Below, one piece after another: positions 24,408-35,100 of a DNA stretch of 55,558 nt. This DNA is from an uncultured Nitrospira sp. (lineage in GTDB: Bacteria; Nitrospirota; Nitrospiria; Nitrospirales; Nitrospiraceae). Where the stretch lies: the NCBI GenBank assembly GCA_946479785.1, contig CAMLHQ010000010.1, positions 1 through 55,558 of the forward strand. Reading direction: 5' to 3'. The notes under the pieces were generated by a model. That model was given only the letters and a program-made list of their open reading frames with translations, had not been told where the DNA came from and did no database searches. The position numbers and the translations under genes are program-made. The first letter of the stretch is position 1. Every line of letters begins with the position of its first letter.

Positions 24408-25028
24408 ATGATTACCGATGTGACAGGCGTGCTTCTCGCCGGCGGGAAAAGTCGAAGGATGGGGGAGGACAAGCGCTTTCTTTCGGTTGGAGAGGGAACC
24501 CTCTATGAGCGAAGCCTTGCGGTTCTACGTTCGGTCTTCCAGACTGTCTTTGTGGTCATTGCGCAGGACAGTCCCGCATTGCAATCGGATGTGCCGGTCT
24601 TTCGTGATCTCATCGCGGACTGCGGGAGCCTCGGCGGCCTCTACACGGGATTGAAACAGGCGGCGACCCCCTACGTGTTTGCCGTGGCCTGCGACATGCC
24701 GTTTCTCGATCCTGCGGTGGTGCGGTACTTCACCGAAATGAAGGACAAAGCCGATGTGGTCATGGCCGAGCTCCAGAACGGCTTGCAGCCGATGCATGCG
24801 CTCTACCATCAACGGTGCCTCCCGGTCATGGAGAAGCTGGTCCAGGCTCGAGAGTTGAAAATCCAACAGTTGGCGGCCCATCCTTCGCTTCGCGTGCGTT
24901 TGATTACGCCAGCCGAATTCGGCGCCATTGATCCCGCAGGCCGGTCCTTTTACAACGTCAATACACCGTCTGATCTTGAGGCCGCCCGATCGATCCATGG
25001 CAGGCCAACAGACGGTTCTCCTTCCTGA
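24408..25028 (+). CDS. mobA: Molybdenum cofactor guanylyltransferase
   Basis: 206 aa. The nucleotidyltransferase signature VLLAGGKSRRMGEDK opens the protein; CGSLGGLYTGLK and FAVACDMPFLDP (metal-binding Asp) follow, all typical of MobA. It attaches GMP to molybdopterin to form the bis-MGD cofactor of DMSO-reductase-type enzymes, including nitrite oxidoreductase. ATG 24408 begins just before the first strand; in-frame codons upstream overlap the terminator. Possibly translationally coupled to the next gene, which starts a few bases after or just inside its 3' end. Confidence 0.9.
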   Translation: MITDVTGVLLAGGKSRRMGEDKRFLSVGEGTLYERSLAVLRSVFQTVFVVIAQDSPALQSDVPVFRDLIADCGSLGGLYTGLKQAATPYVFAVACDMPFLDPAVVRYFTEMKDKADVVMAELQNGLQPMHALYHQRCLPVMEKLVQARELKIQQLAAHPSLRVRLITPAEFGAIDPAGRSFYNVNTPSDLEAARSIHGRPTDGSPS

Positions 25029-25032
25029 CGCG

Positions 25033-26076
25033 ATGCCCCGCACGATCGTCATCATGCATCCCGGAGGGCTCGGAGACCTCTTGCTGGCTGTGCCGGCCAT
25101 CCGCAGCCTCCAAGCACGTTTCCCTCGACACCAGCTTCTCCTCTGTGGACATGATCAGGGATCGGAATTTCTTCACGAATGTCGTCTCGTCGATCAATGG
25201 CTGTCCGTTCAGGCGACTGCCTGCACTGCATTGTTCGGTGGTTGTGCGCCAGATGATCTCCCCCTCAAAGATTGGCTGAGCCGTTGCGATCTTGTCGTGG
25301 CATGGACGAGAGACGAGGCAGGAACCCTCGCTGCTGCTCTCAAGCACTGTGGCGCAGCGGCTGTCCTAATCCAATCTCCATTCTGTTCGACATTGAAAAC
25401 CGGGCATCAGAGCGACCGTTTCTTAGAGATCGTGCAGGATCCGGCAGCCGATCGTACGGCGATGAAACCTTTGTCTCTGCCAGCCCACTTACGGGAGGCA
25501 GGGTCGTCGTACCTTCAAAGATTTGGCCTGCCGTCCGATCGTGCGCTCGTTCTCATCCATCCAGGCAGTGGAAGCCGGCATAAGTGTGTCAAGCTACAGG
25601 TGCTGGCTTCGTTTGTCCGGCAGCTTCAAGAGCAAGGCGTTCTCCCGCTGATCTTGGAAGGGCCGGCTGACCAGGAGCCAGTGGCAAATCTTCTCTTGCA
25701 CATGCCCATCAAGCCGTTCGTCTTGCGGGGTCTATCTGTCGGTCTCTTAGCCGGACTTCTTTCACACGTCGAGTTGTATGTCGGTCACGACTCGGGTGTC
25801 ACCCACCTCTCAGCGCTACTGGGAATTGCAACCGTGGCGCTGTTTGGTCCGACCGATCCGGAACGCTGGGCGCCCCGTGGTTCGCATGTGATGGTGTTAC
25901 AGGGAGAACGTTGTCGCTGTTCCTCTTGGGATGAGGTAAGCCGCTGTGCGGAAAAGCCTTGCCTACAACTGTCAGCCGAAACCATCCTGGCAGCCTGTCA
26001 GAGTGCACGACATATCGGGATAAACCCTCGTATTTCCACATCGACTGCCTTGTCTCCCAATTCCCCTGTATGTTAG
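25033..26076 (+). CDS. Glycosyltransferase family 9 (heptosyltransferase-like)
   Basis: 347 aa from ATG 25033, which falls directly before the first strand (TIVIMHPGGLGDLLLAVPA); ATG 24997 is an alternative overlapping mobA. The GT9 signatures are present: GGLGD for the acceptor side, VLIHPGSGSRHKCVKL in the second Rossmann domain, and YVGHDSGVTHLSALLG followed by LFGPTDPERW for the nucleotide-sugar side. Members add heptose or related sugars to lipopolysaccharide core from the cytosolic face of the inner membrane. The Cys-rich tail (RCRCSSWDEVSRC) is of unknown meaning. Confidence 0.85.
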   Translation: MPRTIVIMHPGGLGDLLLAVPAIRSLQARFPRHQLLLCGHDQGSEFLHECRLVDQWLSVQATACTALFGGCAPDDLPLKDWLSRCDLVVAWTRDEAGTLAAALKHCGAAAVLIQSPFCSTLKTGHQSDRFLEIVQDPAADRTAMKPLSLPAHLREAGSSYLQRFGLPSDRALVLIHPGSGSRHKCVKLQVLASFVRQLQEQGVLPLILEGPADQEPVANLLLHMPIKPFVLRGLSVGLLAGLLSHVELYVGHDSGVTHLSALLGIATVALFGPTDPERWAPRGSHVMVLQGERCRCSSWDEVSRCAEKPCLQLSAETILAACQSARHIGINPRISTSTALSPNSPVC

Positions 26077-26126
26077 AGTGGCAAGTTAATTTTTCCTTTC
26101 AATGCTGAGGACTTAGGAGCCTTTCG

Positions 26127-27878
26127 TTGTCCCACGGGGTCGTGCAAGAAAAGGTCACCAGCGCGTTGCTGGGCGCCCTGAACGGTGCCAGGCAAAAGGG
26201 TCAATTGAAAACGGAGGCCTGGCCGGTGCTGAGCCTCGATGCTCCGAAACGGCCCGAATGGGGAGACCTGGCTTCGACCGTGGCCATGTCGTTGGCTTCG
26301 TCTGAGCAACGGGCGCCCCACGACATTGCACAGATCATCGTCGAAAACCTCCCCCAACGGGATCAGCTCTTCGATCGCGTGGAAATTGTCCGCCCGGGAT
26401 TCCTTAATCTCACCGTCAAGCCCGCGCTGTGGCAGGAAACGCTCAAAGAAATTGAAACACAAGGTGTGACCTATGGAAGGACCGATCTGGGGAAGCGCCG
26501 GCGGGTATTGGTGGAATATGTGAGCGCCAATCCGACCGGTCCCTTGCACGTCGGGCATGGCCGCGGTGCTGCCGTCGGGCAGGCAGTGGCGAGTTTATTA
26601 GAAGCGGTCGGCTACGATGTGGTGAGCGAGTACTATATCAACGACGCGGGTCGACAGATGAAGCTCTTCGGCTCGTCCGTTGCGGCGCGCTATCGAGAAT
26701 TGTCAGGGCAAACTGTCACGTTCCCGGAAGATGGTTACCATGGCGCCTATATCACGGCCTTGGCCGAACGAATCAAGCCGCAACTCGACGCGGTGCCCGG
26801 TTTGTCATCCGAGCAGATCGAGGAACGATGCCGGTCGCTGGCCTATCAAGAAATGCTGGGGCTTATTCGCGATGATCTCAAATCGTTCGGGATCGAATTT
26901 GCGTCCTGGTTCAGCGAAGCTTCCTTACTATCGTCACAATCCGTGGAGCGCGTGTTGGAGGAATTGAAGTCCCGCCAACTTCTGTTCGAACAGGAAGGGG
27001 CCTGGTGGTTCCGCTCTTCGGCATTCGGCGACGAGAAAGACCGCGTCGTCAAGAAACAAGACGGCGAGTACACCTACCTGGCCTCCGACATCGCCTATCA
27101 CTGGGACAAACTGCAGCGCGGCTACGATTTGCTGATCGACGTGTGGGGCGCCGACCATCATGGCTACATTTCGCGCATGCAGGCCGTCATGCAGGCCTAC
27201 GGGTACCCCAAAGAACGGCTGCAGGTCGTGTTGGTGCAACTCGTCAAACTGTTGCGCGCAGGCGAAGAGGTGAAGATGTCGAAGCGCACCGGCGAGTTTA
27301 TTACAATGCGCGAAGTCATCGATGAGGTCGGCGCGGATGCCGCCAAGTTTTATTTCCTCATGCGCGATTCCAAGACCCATCTGGAATTCGACCTCGAATT
27401 GGCGAAACAGCGGTCGGCGGACAATCCCGTCTACTACGTGCAATATGCACACGCCAGGATCGCCAGCCTCTGGCGGGTCGCCGCCTCGCGCGGCATCGCC
27501 TGCCCGCTGCCGAGTCAAACAGATCTGTCGTTGCTGACTGATCCGGATGAGTTGGGATTGATCAGAAAACTATCGGCCTATCCGTCCGTCCTTGAAGGCA
27601 GCGCCGTTGGGCATGAGCCGCACCGTGTCACATATTATCTGCAGCAGCTCGCCGCGCTCCTGCACACCTTTTACAACAAACATCGGATTCTGCCTCCCGC
27701 CGCCGACAAAGACGTCTTTGAGCAGGCGCCGCCCGGCATTGCGGTCGACGAGGGGGCCAAACGCGAGTCGTTGAGTCCGGAACGGACCGCTGCACGATTG
27801 GCATTGATGGGCGGCGTCCAGCAAGTGATTAAGAATGGACTCGCGGTCCTCGGGATCTCCGCACCGGATCAGATGTAA
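26127..27878 (+). CDS. argS: Arginyl-tRNA synthetase
   Basis: 583 aa. TTG start at 26127 with AGGAG upstream. The class I motifs are ANPTGPLHVGHGRG (HIGH motif as HVGH) and KMSKRTGEF (KMSKS motif as KMSKR). The N-terminal Add-1 domain typical of ArgS and the C-terminal anticodon-binding helical bundle (VTYYLQQLAALLHTFYN) are both present. It charges tRNA-Arg with arginine in the cytoplasm. It precedes tgt with a 19-nt gap. Confidence 0.95.
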   Translation: MSHGVVQEKVTSALLGALNGARQKGQLKTEAWPVLSLDAPKRPEWGDLASTVAMSLASSEQRAPHDIAQIIVENLPQRDQLFDRVEIVRPGFLNLTVKPALWQETLKEIETQGVTYGRTDLGKRRRVLVEYVSANPTGPLHVGHGRGAAVGQAVASLLEAVGYDVVSEYYINDAGRQMKLFGSSVAARYRELSGQTVTFPEDGYHGAYITALAERIKPQLDAVPGLSSEQIEERCRSLAYQEMLGLIRDDLKSFGIEFASWFSEASLLSSQSVERVLEELKSRQLLFEQEGAWWFRSSAFGDEKDRVVKKQDGEYTYLASDIAYHWDKLQRGYDLLIDVWGADHHGYISRMQAVMQAYGYPKERLQVVLVQLVKLLRAGEEVKMSKRTGEFITMREVIDEVGADAAKFYFLMRDSKTHLEFDLELAKQRSADNPVYYVQYAHARIASLWRVAASRGIACPLPSQTDLSLLTDPDELGLIRKLSAYPSVLEGSAVGHEPHRVTYYLQQLAALLHTFYNKHRILPPAADKDVFEQAPPGIAVDEGAKRESLSPERTAARLALMGGVQQVIKNGLAVLGISAPDQM

Positions 27879-27897
27879 CTCGAATCGAGAGGCGCTG

Positions 27898-29070
27898 GTG
27901 GACTTTTCGGTCGGCCCTACAGATCGGCAGACGAACGCGAGGCTGGGAACGCTCACCACGGCGCACGGTCACATTGACACACCTGCATTCATGCCCGTCG
28001 GTACGCTCGGTCCGGTCAAAGGCATCGATCCGCAAGATTTGGAGCAGCTGGGCTTTCGCCTCATGCTCAACAATGCCTACCATCTCTATTTACGGCCCGG
28101 GCACAAGGTGGTGGCGGAACTGGGCGGGCTGCACCGTTTCACCGGATGGCCGGGGGCCATCTTGACCGACAGCGGAGGGTTTCAGATCTTCAGCCTGGCC
28201 AAGCTCTGCAAGATCACGGACGATGGCGTGAGTTTCCAATCGCACCTCGACGGCTCGGCTCATTTTATTACGCCGGAAACGGCGATCGAAATTCAGGAAG
28301 CGTTGGGCGCCGACATGATCATGGCCTTCGATCAATGTGTGGCGTTGCCGGCGGAGCACGACATCCTATGCGATGCGGTGAGGCGGACGACACTCTGGGC
28401 TGCTCGTTGCCAGGCCGGGCGTCGGCGGACGGATCAGGCGCTCTTTGGAATCGTGCAGGGCGGACTGGATGCAGATCTTCGCGCCGCCTCGGCCCGCGAT
28501 CTGGTCAGACTGGGGTTCGATGGTTATGCGGTCGGCGGCCTCTCCGTCGGCGAAACCAAGGAAGAGATGTACCGCATGTTGGACGGGACGGTGCCAGAGC
28601 TTCCTTCCACCAAGCCGCGCTATCTGATGGGCGTCGGCATGCCGGAGAATTTGATCGAAGGCGTGGCGCGCGGTATCGATCTCTTCGATTGTGTCATCCC
28701 GTCAAGGCATGGACGAACCGGCTGGCTGTTCACCAGCTTCGGACGGGTCGTGATCAAGCAGGCACGCTATCTTCGGGATGAGCAAGCAATCGATCCGGCT
28801 TGCGGCTGTCCGGTCTGTGCGCGCTACTCACGGGCCTATCTGCACCATCTCTACAACGTGAAAGAAATGCTCGCGTCACGGCTGAACACGATCCATAACC
28901 TCTGGCATTTTTCAGACTTCATGCGCCGGATGCGGGTGGCAATCGCAGAGGGTACGTTTATGAAGTTTCGGGAGGCCTTTTACCAGGCACAGGGACAGGA
29001 ACCGACTGAGGTCATCGCATTGGCGGATGTGGAAACAGGAGGCACTCGCCGGAGCGCACGAGATGTCTAA
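27898..29070 (+). CDS. tgt: Queuine tRNA-ribosyltransferase
   Basis: 390 aa from GTG 27898, which has GAGAGG 5 nt upstream; in-frame codons before it lie inside argS. Visible signatures are TDSGGFQIFSLAKL (catalytic Asp region), FDQCVALPAEHD, VGGLSVGETKEEM and the C-terminal zinc site CGCPVCARYSRAYLHHL. It exchanges guanine for preQ1 at the wobble position of GUN tRNAs. The order tgt-yajC-secD-secF is the classic bacterial arrangement. Confidence 0.95.
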   Translation: MDFSVGPTDRQTNARLGTLTTAHGHIDTPAFMPVGTLGPVKGIDPQDLEQLGFRLMLNNAYHLYLRPGHKVVAELGGLHRFTGWPGAILTDSGGFQIFSLAKLCKITDDGVSFQSHLDGSAHFITPETAIEIQEALGADMIMAFDQCVALPAEHDILCDAVRRTTLWAARCQAGRRRTDQALFGIVQGGLDADLRAASARDLVRLGFDGYAVGGLSVGETKEEMYRMLDGTVPELPSTKPRYLMGVGMPENLIEGVARGIDLFDCVIPSRHGRTGWLFTSFGRVVIKQARYLRDEQAIDPACGCPVCARYSRAYLHHLYNVKEMLASRLNTIHNLWHFSDFMRRMRVAIAEGTFMKFREAFYQAQGQEPTEVIALADVETGGTRRSARDV

Positions 29071-29091
29071 TCATGAGAGAGGATTGACTGT

Positions 29092-29424
29092 ATGTTGATG
29101 GAATCGGTTGCATGGGCGCAGGGATTCGGCGGAGGCGGTTCGGGATCCGGGACAATCCTATCTCTGATACCGTTTGTCTTGATCTTTGTCATCTTCTATT
29201 TCATGTTGATCCTGCCTCAGCAGAAAAAGCAGAAGCAGCAAAAGGCGATGATGGAGGCCTTGAAGAAAGGCGACAAGGTCATCACGGCTTCGGGGATTTG
29301 GGGCACCGTGACCAATCTGGGCAAGGACACGGTCACGCTGCAGATCGCCGACAACACGAAGATCAAAATGCAGCGGGAATTTATTTCGCGGTTGCGTTCG
29401 GAGGAGGAAGACAAGGATGCATAG
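29092..29424 (+). CDS. yajC: Preprotein translocase accessory subunit YajC
   Basis: 110 aa. One transmembrane helix (LIPFVLIFVIFYFMLILPQQ) is followed by the conserved cytosolic KKQKQQKAMMEALKKGDKV and GIWGTVTNL. It forms a complex with SecD and SecF that assists protein export. A glycine-rich N-terminal stretch precedes the helix. GAGAGGA lies ahead of ATG 29092. Confidence 0.93.
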   Translation: MLMESVAWAQGFGGGGSGSGTILSLIPFVLIFVIFYFMLILPQQKKQKQQKAMMEALKKGDKVITASGIWGTVTNLGKDTVTLQIADNTKIKMQREFISRLRSEEEDKDA

Positions 29425-29454
29425 CCTGCAAAGGACGAAGGGGTTGGACGCGAT

Positions 29455-31098
29455 ATGAAAAAAGTAGGTGGGCGGCTGACGATGTTGTTGTTGGTCATCC
29501 TGGTCTCGGCGGTCTGCTTTCTGCCGTCGTACCAGCCGTTGTATCAAGCCTTGCCCGGCTGGGCCAAGGCGGTGTTGCCGAACAAGGGTATCGCGCTGGG
29601 GTTGGACCTTCAAGGCGGGATCCACATGGTCATGGAAGTGGACGAGGACCGTGCGGTGGAAATCGCCGTCGATCGATCGGTCGTATCCCTCCAAGACTGG
29701 CTGGTGGACAAGAAGATCCCTGTCGAATCCGTCAAACGGACTGGCCCGACCAGGATCACCATCCAGTTCCAGAATGCCGAACTGAAAGCGCAGATCCAAA
29801 AAGCGCTCGATGATTTCCCGACGTTCAGCGAAAACGAGCCTGCCGGCTCCGCCAATACGATCGTCTGGGACCTGCGGGAGGCGGAAAGCAAGCGCATCAA
29901 GGATTCCGCTATCAACCAAGCACTGGAAACGATCCGGAATCGCATTGACCAGTTCGGCGTGGCGGAACCGCTGGTGCAGCGGCAGGGATTGAAACAAATC
30001 GTCGTGCAGCTGCCCGGCGTCAAGGACCCCAAGCGGGCGAAGGACCTCATCAAAGAAACAGCTCTGCTCGAGTTCAAGATGCTGGATGAGGACAATCAGA
30101 TGAAACTGGACCTTCCGGCCCGCATCCCCAAGGACAAAGAGGCGGACGTACTGAAGCAGGCCGAAGGCAAGCTGCCTGAGAGCACCCAGGTCCTCTTCGA
30201 GCGGGCGGTGGAACGGGATACGGGGCGGGAATATCGCATTCCCTACCTGGTCAAGAAACGGGTCATGCTGACCGGCGACGTGTTGAGTGACGCGCGCGTC
30301 TCGATCGGTCAATTCAACGATCCCTATGTCTCGATCACCTTCGATGCGAAAGGGGGACGGGAATTCGAGCGGATCACCGGCGACAACGTGAAGAAGCGGA
30401 TGGCCATCGTGCTCGATAATACGATCTACTCGGCGCCCGTCATTCAAGAGCGCATCAGCGGCGGCCGTGCCCAGATCACCGGGACCTTCTCCACGCAGGA
30501 AGCGAACGACCTGGCGATTGTGCTGCGGGCCGGCGCGCTGCCTGCGCCGTTGAAAATCATTCAGGATCTGACCGTGGGCCCGTCGCTGGGGAAGGATTCG
30601 ATCGAAAAGGGTGTGCAGGCGACCCTCTTGGCGGGCGCCATGGTGGTGATCTTCATGATCGTCTACTACCGCCTCTCGGGAGTCATCGCCAATTTCGCCT
30701 TGATCCTCAACTTGGTCTGCCTGATGGGGGCCTTATCGGCTTTGACGGCGACGCTGACGTTGCCCGGCATCGCCGGCATCGTGTTGACGATCGGAATGGG
30801 TGTCGACTCCAACGTGCTGATCTTCGAGCGCATCCGCGAAGAACTCAGGAGCGGGAAGGCGGTCCGGTTGGCGGTTGATGGGGGGTACGACAAGGCCCTG
30901 CTGACAATCGTTGACTCGCACGTCACCACGTTGATTACCGGCGTGGCGCTTTTTCTGTTTGGCACGGGGCCGATCAAGGGCTTTGCCGTGACGCTCTGTC
31001 TCGGTATTGCGATCAATCTGTTTACGGCCTTGGTCGGCACCAAAGTCATTTTCGACATCATCAATCAACGCCACAAAGTGGAACAGTTGAGCATCTAG
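29455..31098 (+). CDS. secD: Protein translocase subunit SecD
   Basis: 547 aa. First transmembrane helix near residues 8-28, then LGLDLQGGIHMVMEVD, the large periplasmic P1 domain, VQLPGVKDP, and a C-terminal RND-type block of five helices with GMGVDSNVLIFERIREEL. It uses the proton-motive force with SecF to pull exported proteins through SecYEG. Length matches the family. secF follows 14 nt after. Confidence 0.95.
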   Translation: MKKVGGRLTMLLLVILVSAVCFLPSYQPLYQALPGWAKAVLPNKGIALGLDLQGGIHMVMEVDEDRAVEIAVDRSVVSLQDWLVDKKIPVESVKRTGPTRITIQFQNAELKAQIQKALDDFPTFSENEPAGSANTIVWDLREAESKRIKDSAINQALETIRNRIDQFGVAEPLVQRQGLKQIVVQLPGVKDPKRAKDLIKETALLEFKMLDEDNQMKLDLPARIPKDKEADVLKQAEGKLPESTQVLFERAVERDTGREYRIPYLVKKRVMLTGDVLSDARVSIGQFNDPYVSITFDAKGGREFERITGDNVKKRMAIVLDNTIYSAPVIQERISGGRAQITGTFSTQEANDLAIVLRAGALPAPLKIIQDLTVGPSLGKDSIEKGVQATLLAGAMVVIFMIVYYRLSGVIANFALILNLVCLMGALSALTATLTLPGIAGIVLTIGMGVDSNVLIFERIREELRSGKAVRLAVDGGYDKALLTIVDSHVTTLITGVALFLFGTGPIKGFAVTLCLGIAINLFTALVGTKVIFDIINQRHKVEQLSI

Positions 31099-31112
31099 GT
31101 GAAGGAGTCGGC

Positions 31113-32030
31113 ATGTTAGAAATTCTCGGGAAAACGAATATCGATTTCATGGGGAAGCGCCGGTACGCGTTCATCTTTTCCGGCATCATGGTCCTGCTGG
31201 GGATCATCGGATTGATTCAGATCGGTCGGGGAGCGGCCAACCTCGGGATCGACTTTGCCGGCGGCACGGCAGTGCAGTTGAAGTTCGATCAACCGATCCG
31301 CATCGACGAAGCCAGAAAAGCGCTGGAGTCGAACGGGCTCGAGAACGCCGAACTCCAGGAATTCGGCCAGGATAATAAGCTGCTCATCCGCGTGAAGGCG
31401 TCGACGACCATCGAGGAGAAGACGGCGGATAAAGTGGTATCGATTTTCACGAAGGAGTTTGCCGGGAACAAGTTCGTGGTCGATTCCAGCACGGAAATCG
31501 GTCCGACCATCGGTAAGAAGCTGCAAACCGATGCGCTCGTCGCCATCATCATCTCGTTCGCGGGGATCATCCTTTACATCGCGGCCCGGTTTGAGCTGCG
31601 GTTCGGCATTGCCGCGGCGCTTGCCACCTTCCACGACGTGCTGGCCGTCCTCGGCGCCTTTTATATCCTCGACAAAGAAATTACGTTGTTGGTCGTGACT
31701 GCGCTCTTGACCCTGGCGGGCTATTCCCTCACCGATACCGTCGTCGTCTTCGATCGTATTCGTGAAAATCTTCGATTGCGGCGTCGCGAACAGGAAGAGA
31801 CGATGATCAATAATGCGGTTAATCAGGTGTTGAGCCGCACGATCGTGACCAGTTTAACCGTCGTGTTGGTACTGATCCCTCTGACGCTGAACGGTGGCGA
31901 GGTCCTGCATGATTTTTCGCTGGCACTCTTGTGGGGCGTGATTTTCGGCACGTACTCGTCCGTGTTTGTCGCCAGCCCGCTGCTGTTGTTGTGGCCGAGC
32001 TCGGCCGGGCGGCTGCTGAAGCGGAGCTAG
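31113..32030 (+). CDS. secF: Protein translocase subunit SecF
   Basis: 305 aa. N-terminal DFMGKRRYAFIFSG helix, the conserved LGIDFAGGTAVQL, and the RND helices with SLTDTVVVFDRIRENL. Partner of SecD. ATG 31113 has GAAGGAG. No clear terminator is seen in the 76 nt before the next gene. Confidence 0.95.
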   Translation: MLEILGKTNIDFMGKRRYAFIFSGIMVLLGIIGLIQIGRGAANLGIDFAGGTAVQLKFDQPIRIDEARKALESNGLENAELQEFGQDNKLLIRVKASTTIEEKTADKVVSIFTKEFAGNKFVVDSSTEIGPTIGKKLQTDALVAIIISFAGIILYIAARFELRFGIAAALATFHDVLAVLGAFYILDKEITLLVVTALLTLAGYSLTDTVVVFDRIRENLRLRRREQEETMINNAVNQVLSRTIVTSLTVVLVLIPLTLNGGEVLHDFSLALLWGVIFGTYSSVFVASPLLLLWPSSAGRLLKRS

Positions 32031-32106
32031 CATGGTGGTTCTGCAGGGTATTGCGGTATTATCCGCTATTGTAGTGTGCCATTGCGCCCGCATTTAATAG
32101 GCGGAC

Positions 32107-35100
32107 ATGCCTATGACATTCTGGAGTCGGTCTCACAGTCTCCAGCACAAGATCATCACGGCGATCGTGATGGTCGGCCTTCTGCCGCTGACCCTTCTCC
32201 TCGCCCTCACCTACCTCGAAGAACGTCGCGCTCTGCGTGAGACGACCGGCACGAATTTCAAAGAGGTCGCCGTCGATGCCGCGCGCCGGATTGAAATGCA
32301 CGTCACGCGTGTCGTGAACGAAGGCCAACAGCTGGCCACCACACCGTTCCTTCGCACCGCCGTCACGGAGGCCAACCGGACGTACGAAGGCAAAGATGCG
32401 AAAACTATTCACGAGATGATTAAGGATTGGCAGCTCCGTTGGAAGCAACGGGACAAGCGCAGCGAGTTTCCGCTTTTCATCAACCGTATCGTCACCAACT
32501 ATCTAATCCGCTGGCATGACATCCGTAAGTCGGACTACGTCGGCATACTGGTCACCGATCAGCAGGGTGCGCTGGTGGTCAGCTCGATTCCCCAGGTGGA
32601 ATATTTCTACGGCAAGGCCCCCTGGTGGCAAGCAGTCGTCAAAGGGACCGGTCCTCAGCCCTACGTGAGCGAGATCACATTTGACCCGTCGTTCGGCACC
32701 CACGTCGTTGTCGTGGCGGCACCGATTCTCGATGATCAACAGAGAACTGTGATCGGGGCGGTGACCATTCTGCTGCGCCGGGATACTTTGTTTCATTCTA
32801 TCTCGGATGTCACGATCGGTGCGACCGGCCATGCCATGCTCTTCACCTCGGACGGCACTCTGGTCATCTGTCCGATCCTGGCGCCGGAAGAACATTCAAT
32901 CAAACCAGAATTGATCAGCGTGCTGAGCACACTGAAGTCAGGATGGACCGTCGCGGCGGACGATTCCCACGGAAGCAAGAACTCCCTGCTCGGCTTCGCT
33001 CCGGTGCGGTTTAGCGAACGGCTGGCTCCGGGCAGTATCGGGGGCAAACATTGGGTCACCGTCGTCCGTCAGGACCCGAAAGAAACATTTGCGCCGCTGA
33101 CCGATCTGGTCGCAAAGGTGCTGCTCTATGGTCTCGCGGTCTTAGGCGTGTTGTGGGGGACCGGAATTCTCGTGGCGAGGCGGATCGCCAGGCCGATTCA
33201 GCTCCTGCACGGCGGAGTGCAAGAGATTGGAAGCGGGCGATTGGAGCGACGTCTGGAACTCAAGACCGGCGATGAAATCGAGGCGTTAGCCGATGCGTTC
33301 AATCAGATGGCAGCCAATCTGCAGAAGTCGTTCGGGCAGATTGAGCAGCGGATGGAAGAAGTCCGTGCGCTGGAAGAGAAGTACCGCGATTTGATCGAAC
33401 ACTCACCTGAAATGATCTATCAGTTGGACCGCGGCGGTCAATTCGTCCATGTCAACAAGACGGGTCTCGACAAGCTCGGCTATCAGCTGGGCGAGATGTT
33501 GACGATGAAACTATGGGATTTGGTTCCTCGCGGGCAGGAGTCGCAGGTCTTGCAATATCTCGAACGACTCGTCTCTCAGGGACAAAGCACGATGGAAACC
33601 GTGTTCCTGGCGAAAGACGGACGGCCGATCGACGTCGAGATTCACGCAACCGCCCTGTTCGATCAAGCGCGCGGCGGGCTCGTGCATTCGCGTGCGTTTG
33701 TGCGCGACGTTACGGAACGCCATCGCTTGGAGCAGGAACTCCAACACTACACCTCCGGGCTGGAACAGGCGGTCTCCGAGCGAACGCAAGAGTTGGTCGC
33801 CTCGCAAGCGCGCTATAAAGCGCTGTTCGATTTGGTTGCGGATTCCGTATTCATGGTGGATGCGAGAGGGACGGTCGTCGCCGTCAACAAACGCGAGGAG
33901 CAAGCTCTCGGCTATGCGGAGTCGAAGATCGTCGGTCGCAGCATGCACGACGTCGTGGGACCGGCACATCGGGAAGCGCTCGCGGGGTGGCTGGCTGAGA
34001 TCGGCACCGGCCAACGGCAGGTCCCGACCCAGGAGATCACCGTCTACAACGCGGCCGGGCTTGAGACACCGGTCGAGATGGACTTGATCCGCGTCGCGGG
34101 AACCGGCCAGCTACTGGTGATGGTGCAGATGCGCGATATCACCGATCGGAAAAAACTGGAGCGGCAGCTGCAGACCTATCGGGAGGAGTTGGAAGCCAAA
34201 GTGGGGGAGCGGACCAGAGAGATCGAAGAAACGAAGCAATATCTGGAAAATCTGCTCGAGAACGCCAACGACGTGATTTACACGCTTGATACGGAACAGC
34301 GGTTCACCTACGTCAACAGCAAGGTCAATGTGTGGGGCTATCGGAAGGACGATCTGCTCGGCCGGCCCTATCTCTCGCTGCTGTCGCGCCGTCATCGAGG
34401 GCGCCGTCTCAAGAATACGTTGGACATCGGAGCCAAGCAGGTGTACGAGGTCGAAGTCGTGACCAGAATGGGGGAGCCCCGGTCGGTCATGGTCAGCGTG
34501 TCTCCGCTACACGGCGTCGACGGGGAGATTCTGGGCGTACTCGGGATCGCCCGCGACATGACCGACACGAAGATGCTCGAACAGCAAATCAGGAATTCGG
34601 AGAAACTGGCCTCAGTCGGGAAGCTCGCAGCCGGCGTCGCCCACGAAATCAACAACCCGCTCGCCGGGATTCTGAACTGTCTCTATAACCTCCGCAAAGG
34701 CACGCTTTCGCCGGCCCGTCAGGAAGAATATTGGGTGTCGATGGAGGACGGTGTCCGGCGGGTGCAGAAGATCGTCCGGCAACTACTCGATTTTTCACAG
34801 CAGCACGAACCGGAATTCAGTCCGACCGACATCAATCAGGTGGTCGATCGGGTCTTGGTCCTTACGAATCATTTGTTCGCGCCGAGTCTCATTCGGTTGG
34901 AGAGATTGCTGGGCCATGCATTACCCAGCCTGATGGTCGATCGACACATGATGGAACAGGTTCTCATGAACCTGATTCTGAACGCCGTACAGGCGATGAA
35001 GAACGGCGGCGTGTTGACGATCAAGACCGCCGTCGTCGAAGGCGTGTGTCGCATCGAGGTCAGCGATACGGGCTCCGGAATTCCTCCGGCCGTGCTGCCG

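Noticed and set aside
29158..30447. 429-aa minus-strand frame under yajC/secD
   Set aside because: Antisense shadow of two well-identified genes; composition unlike a protein.
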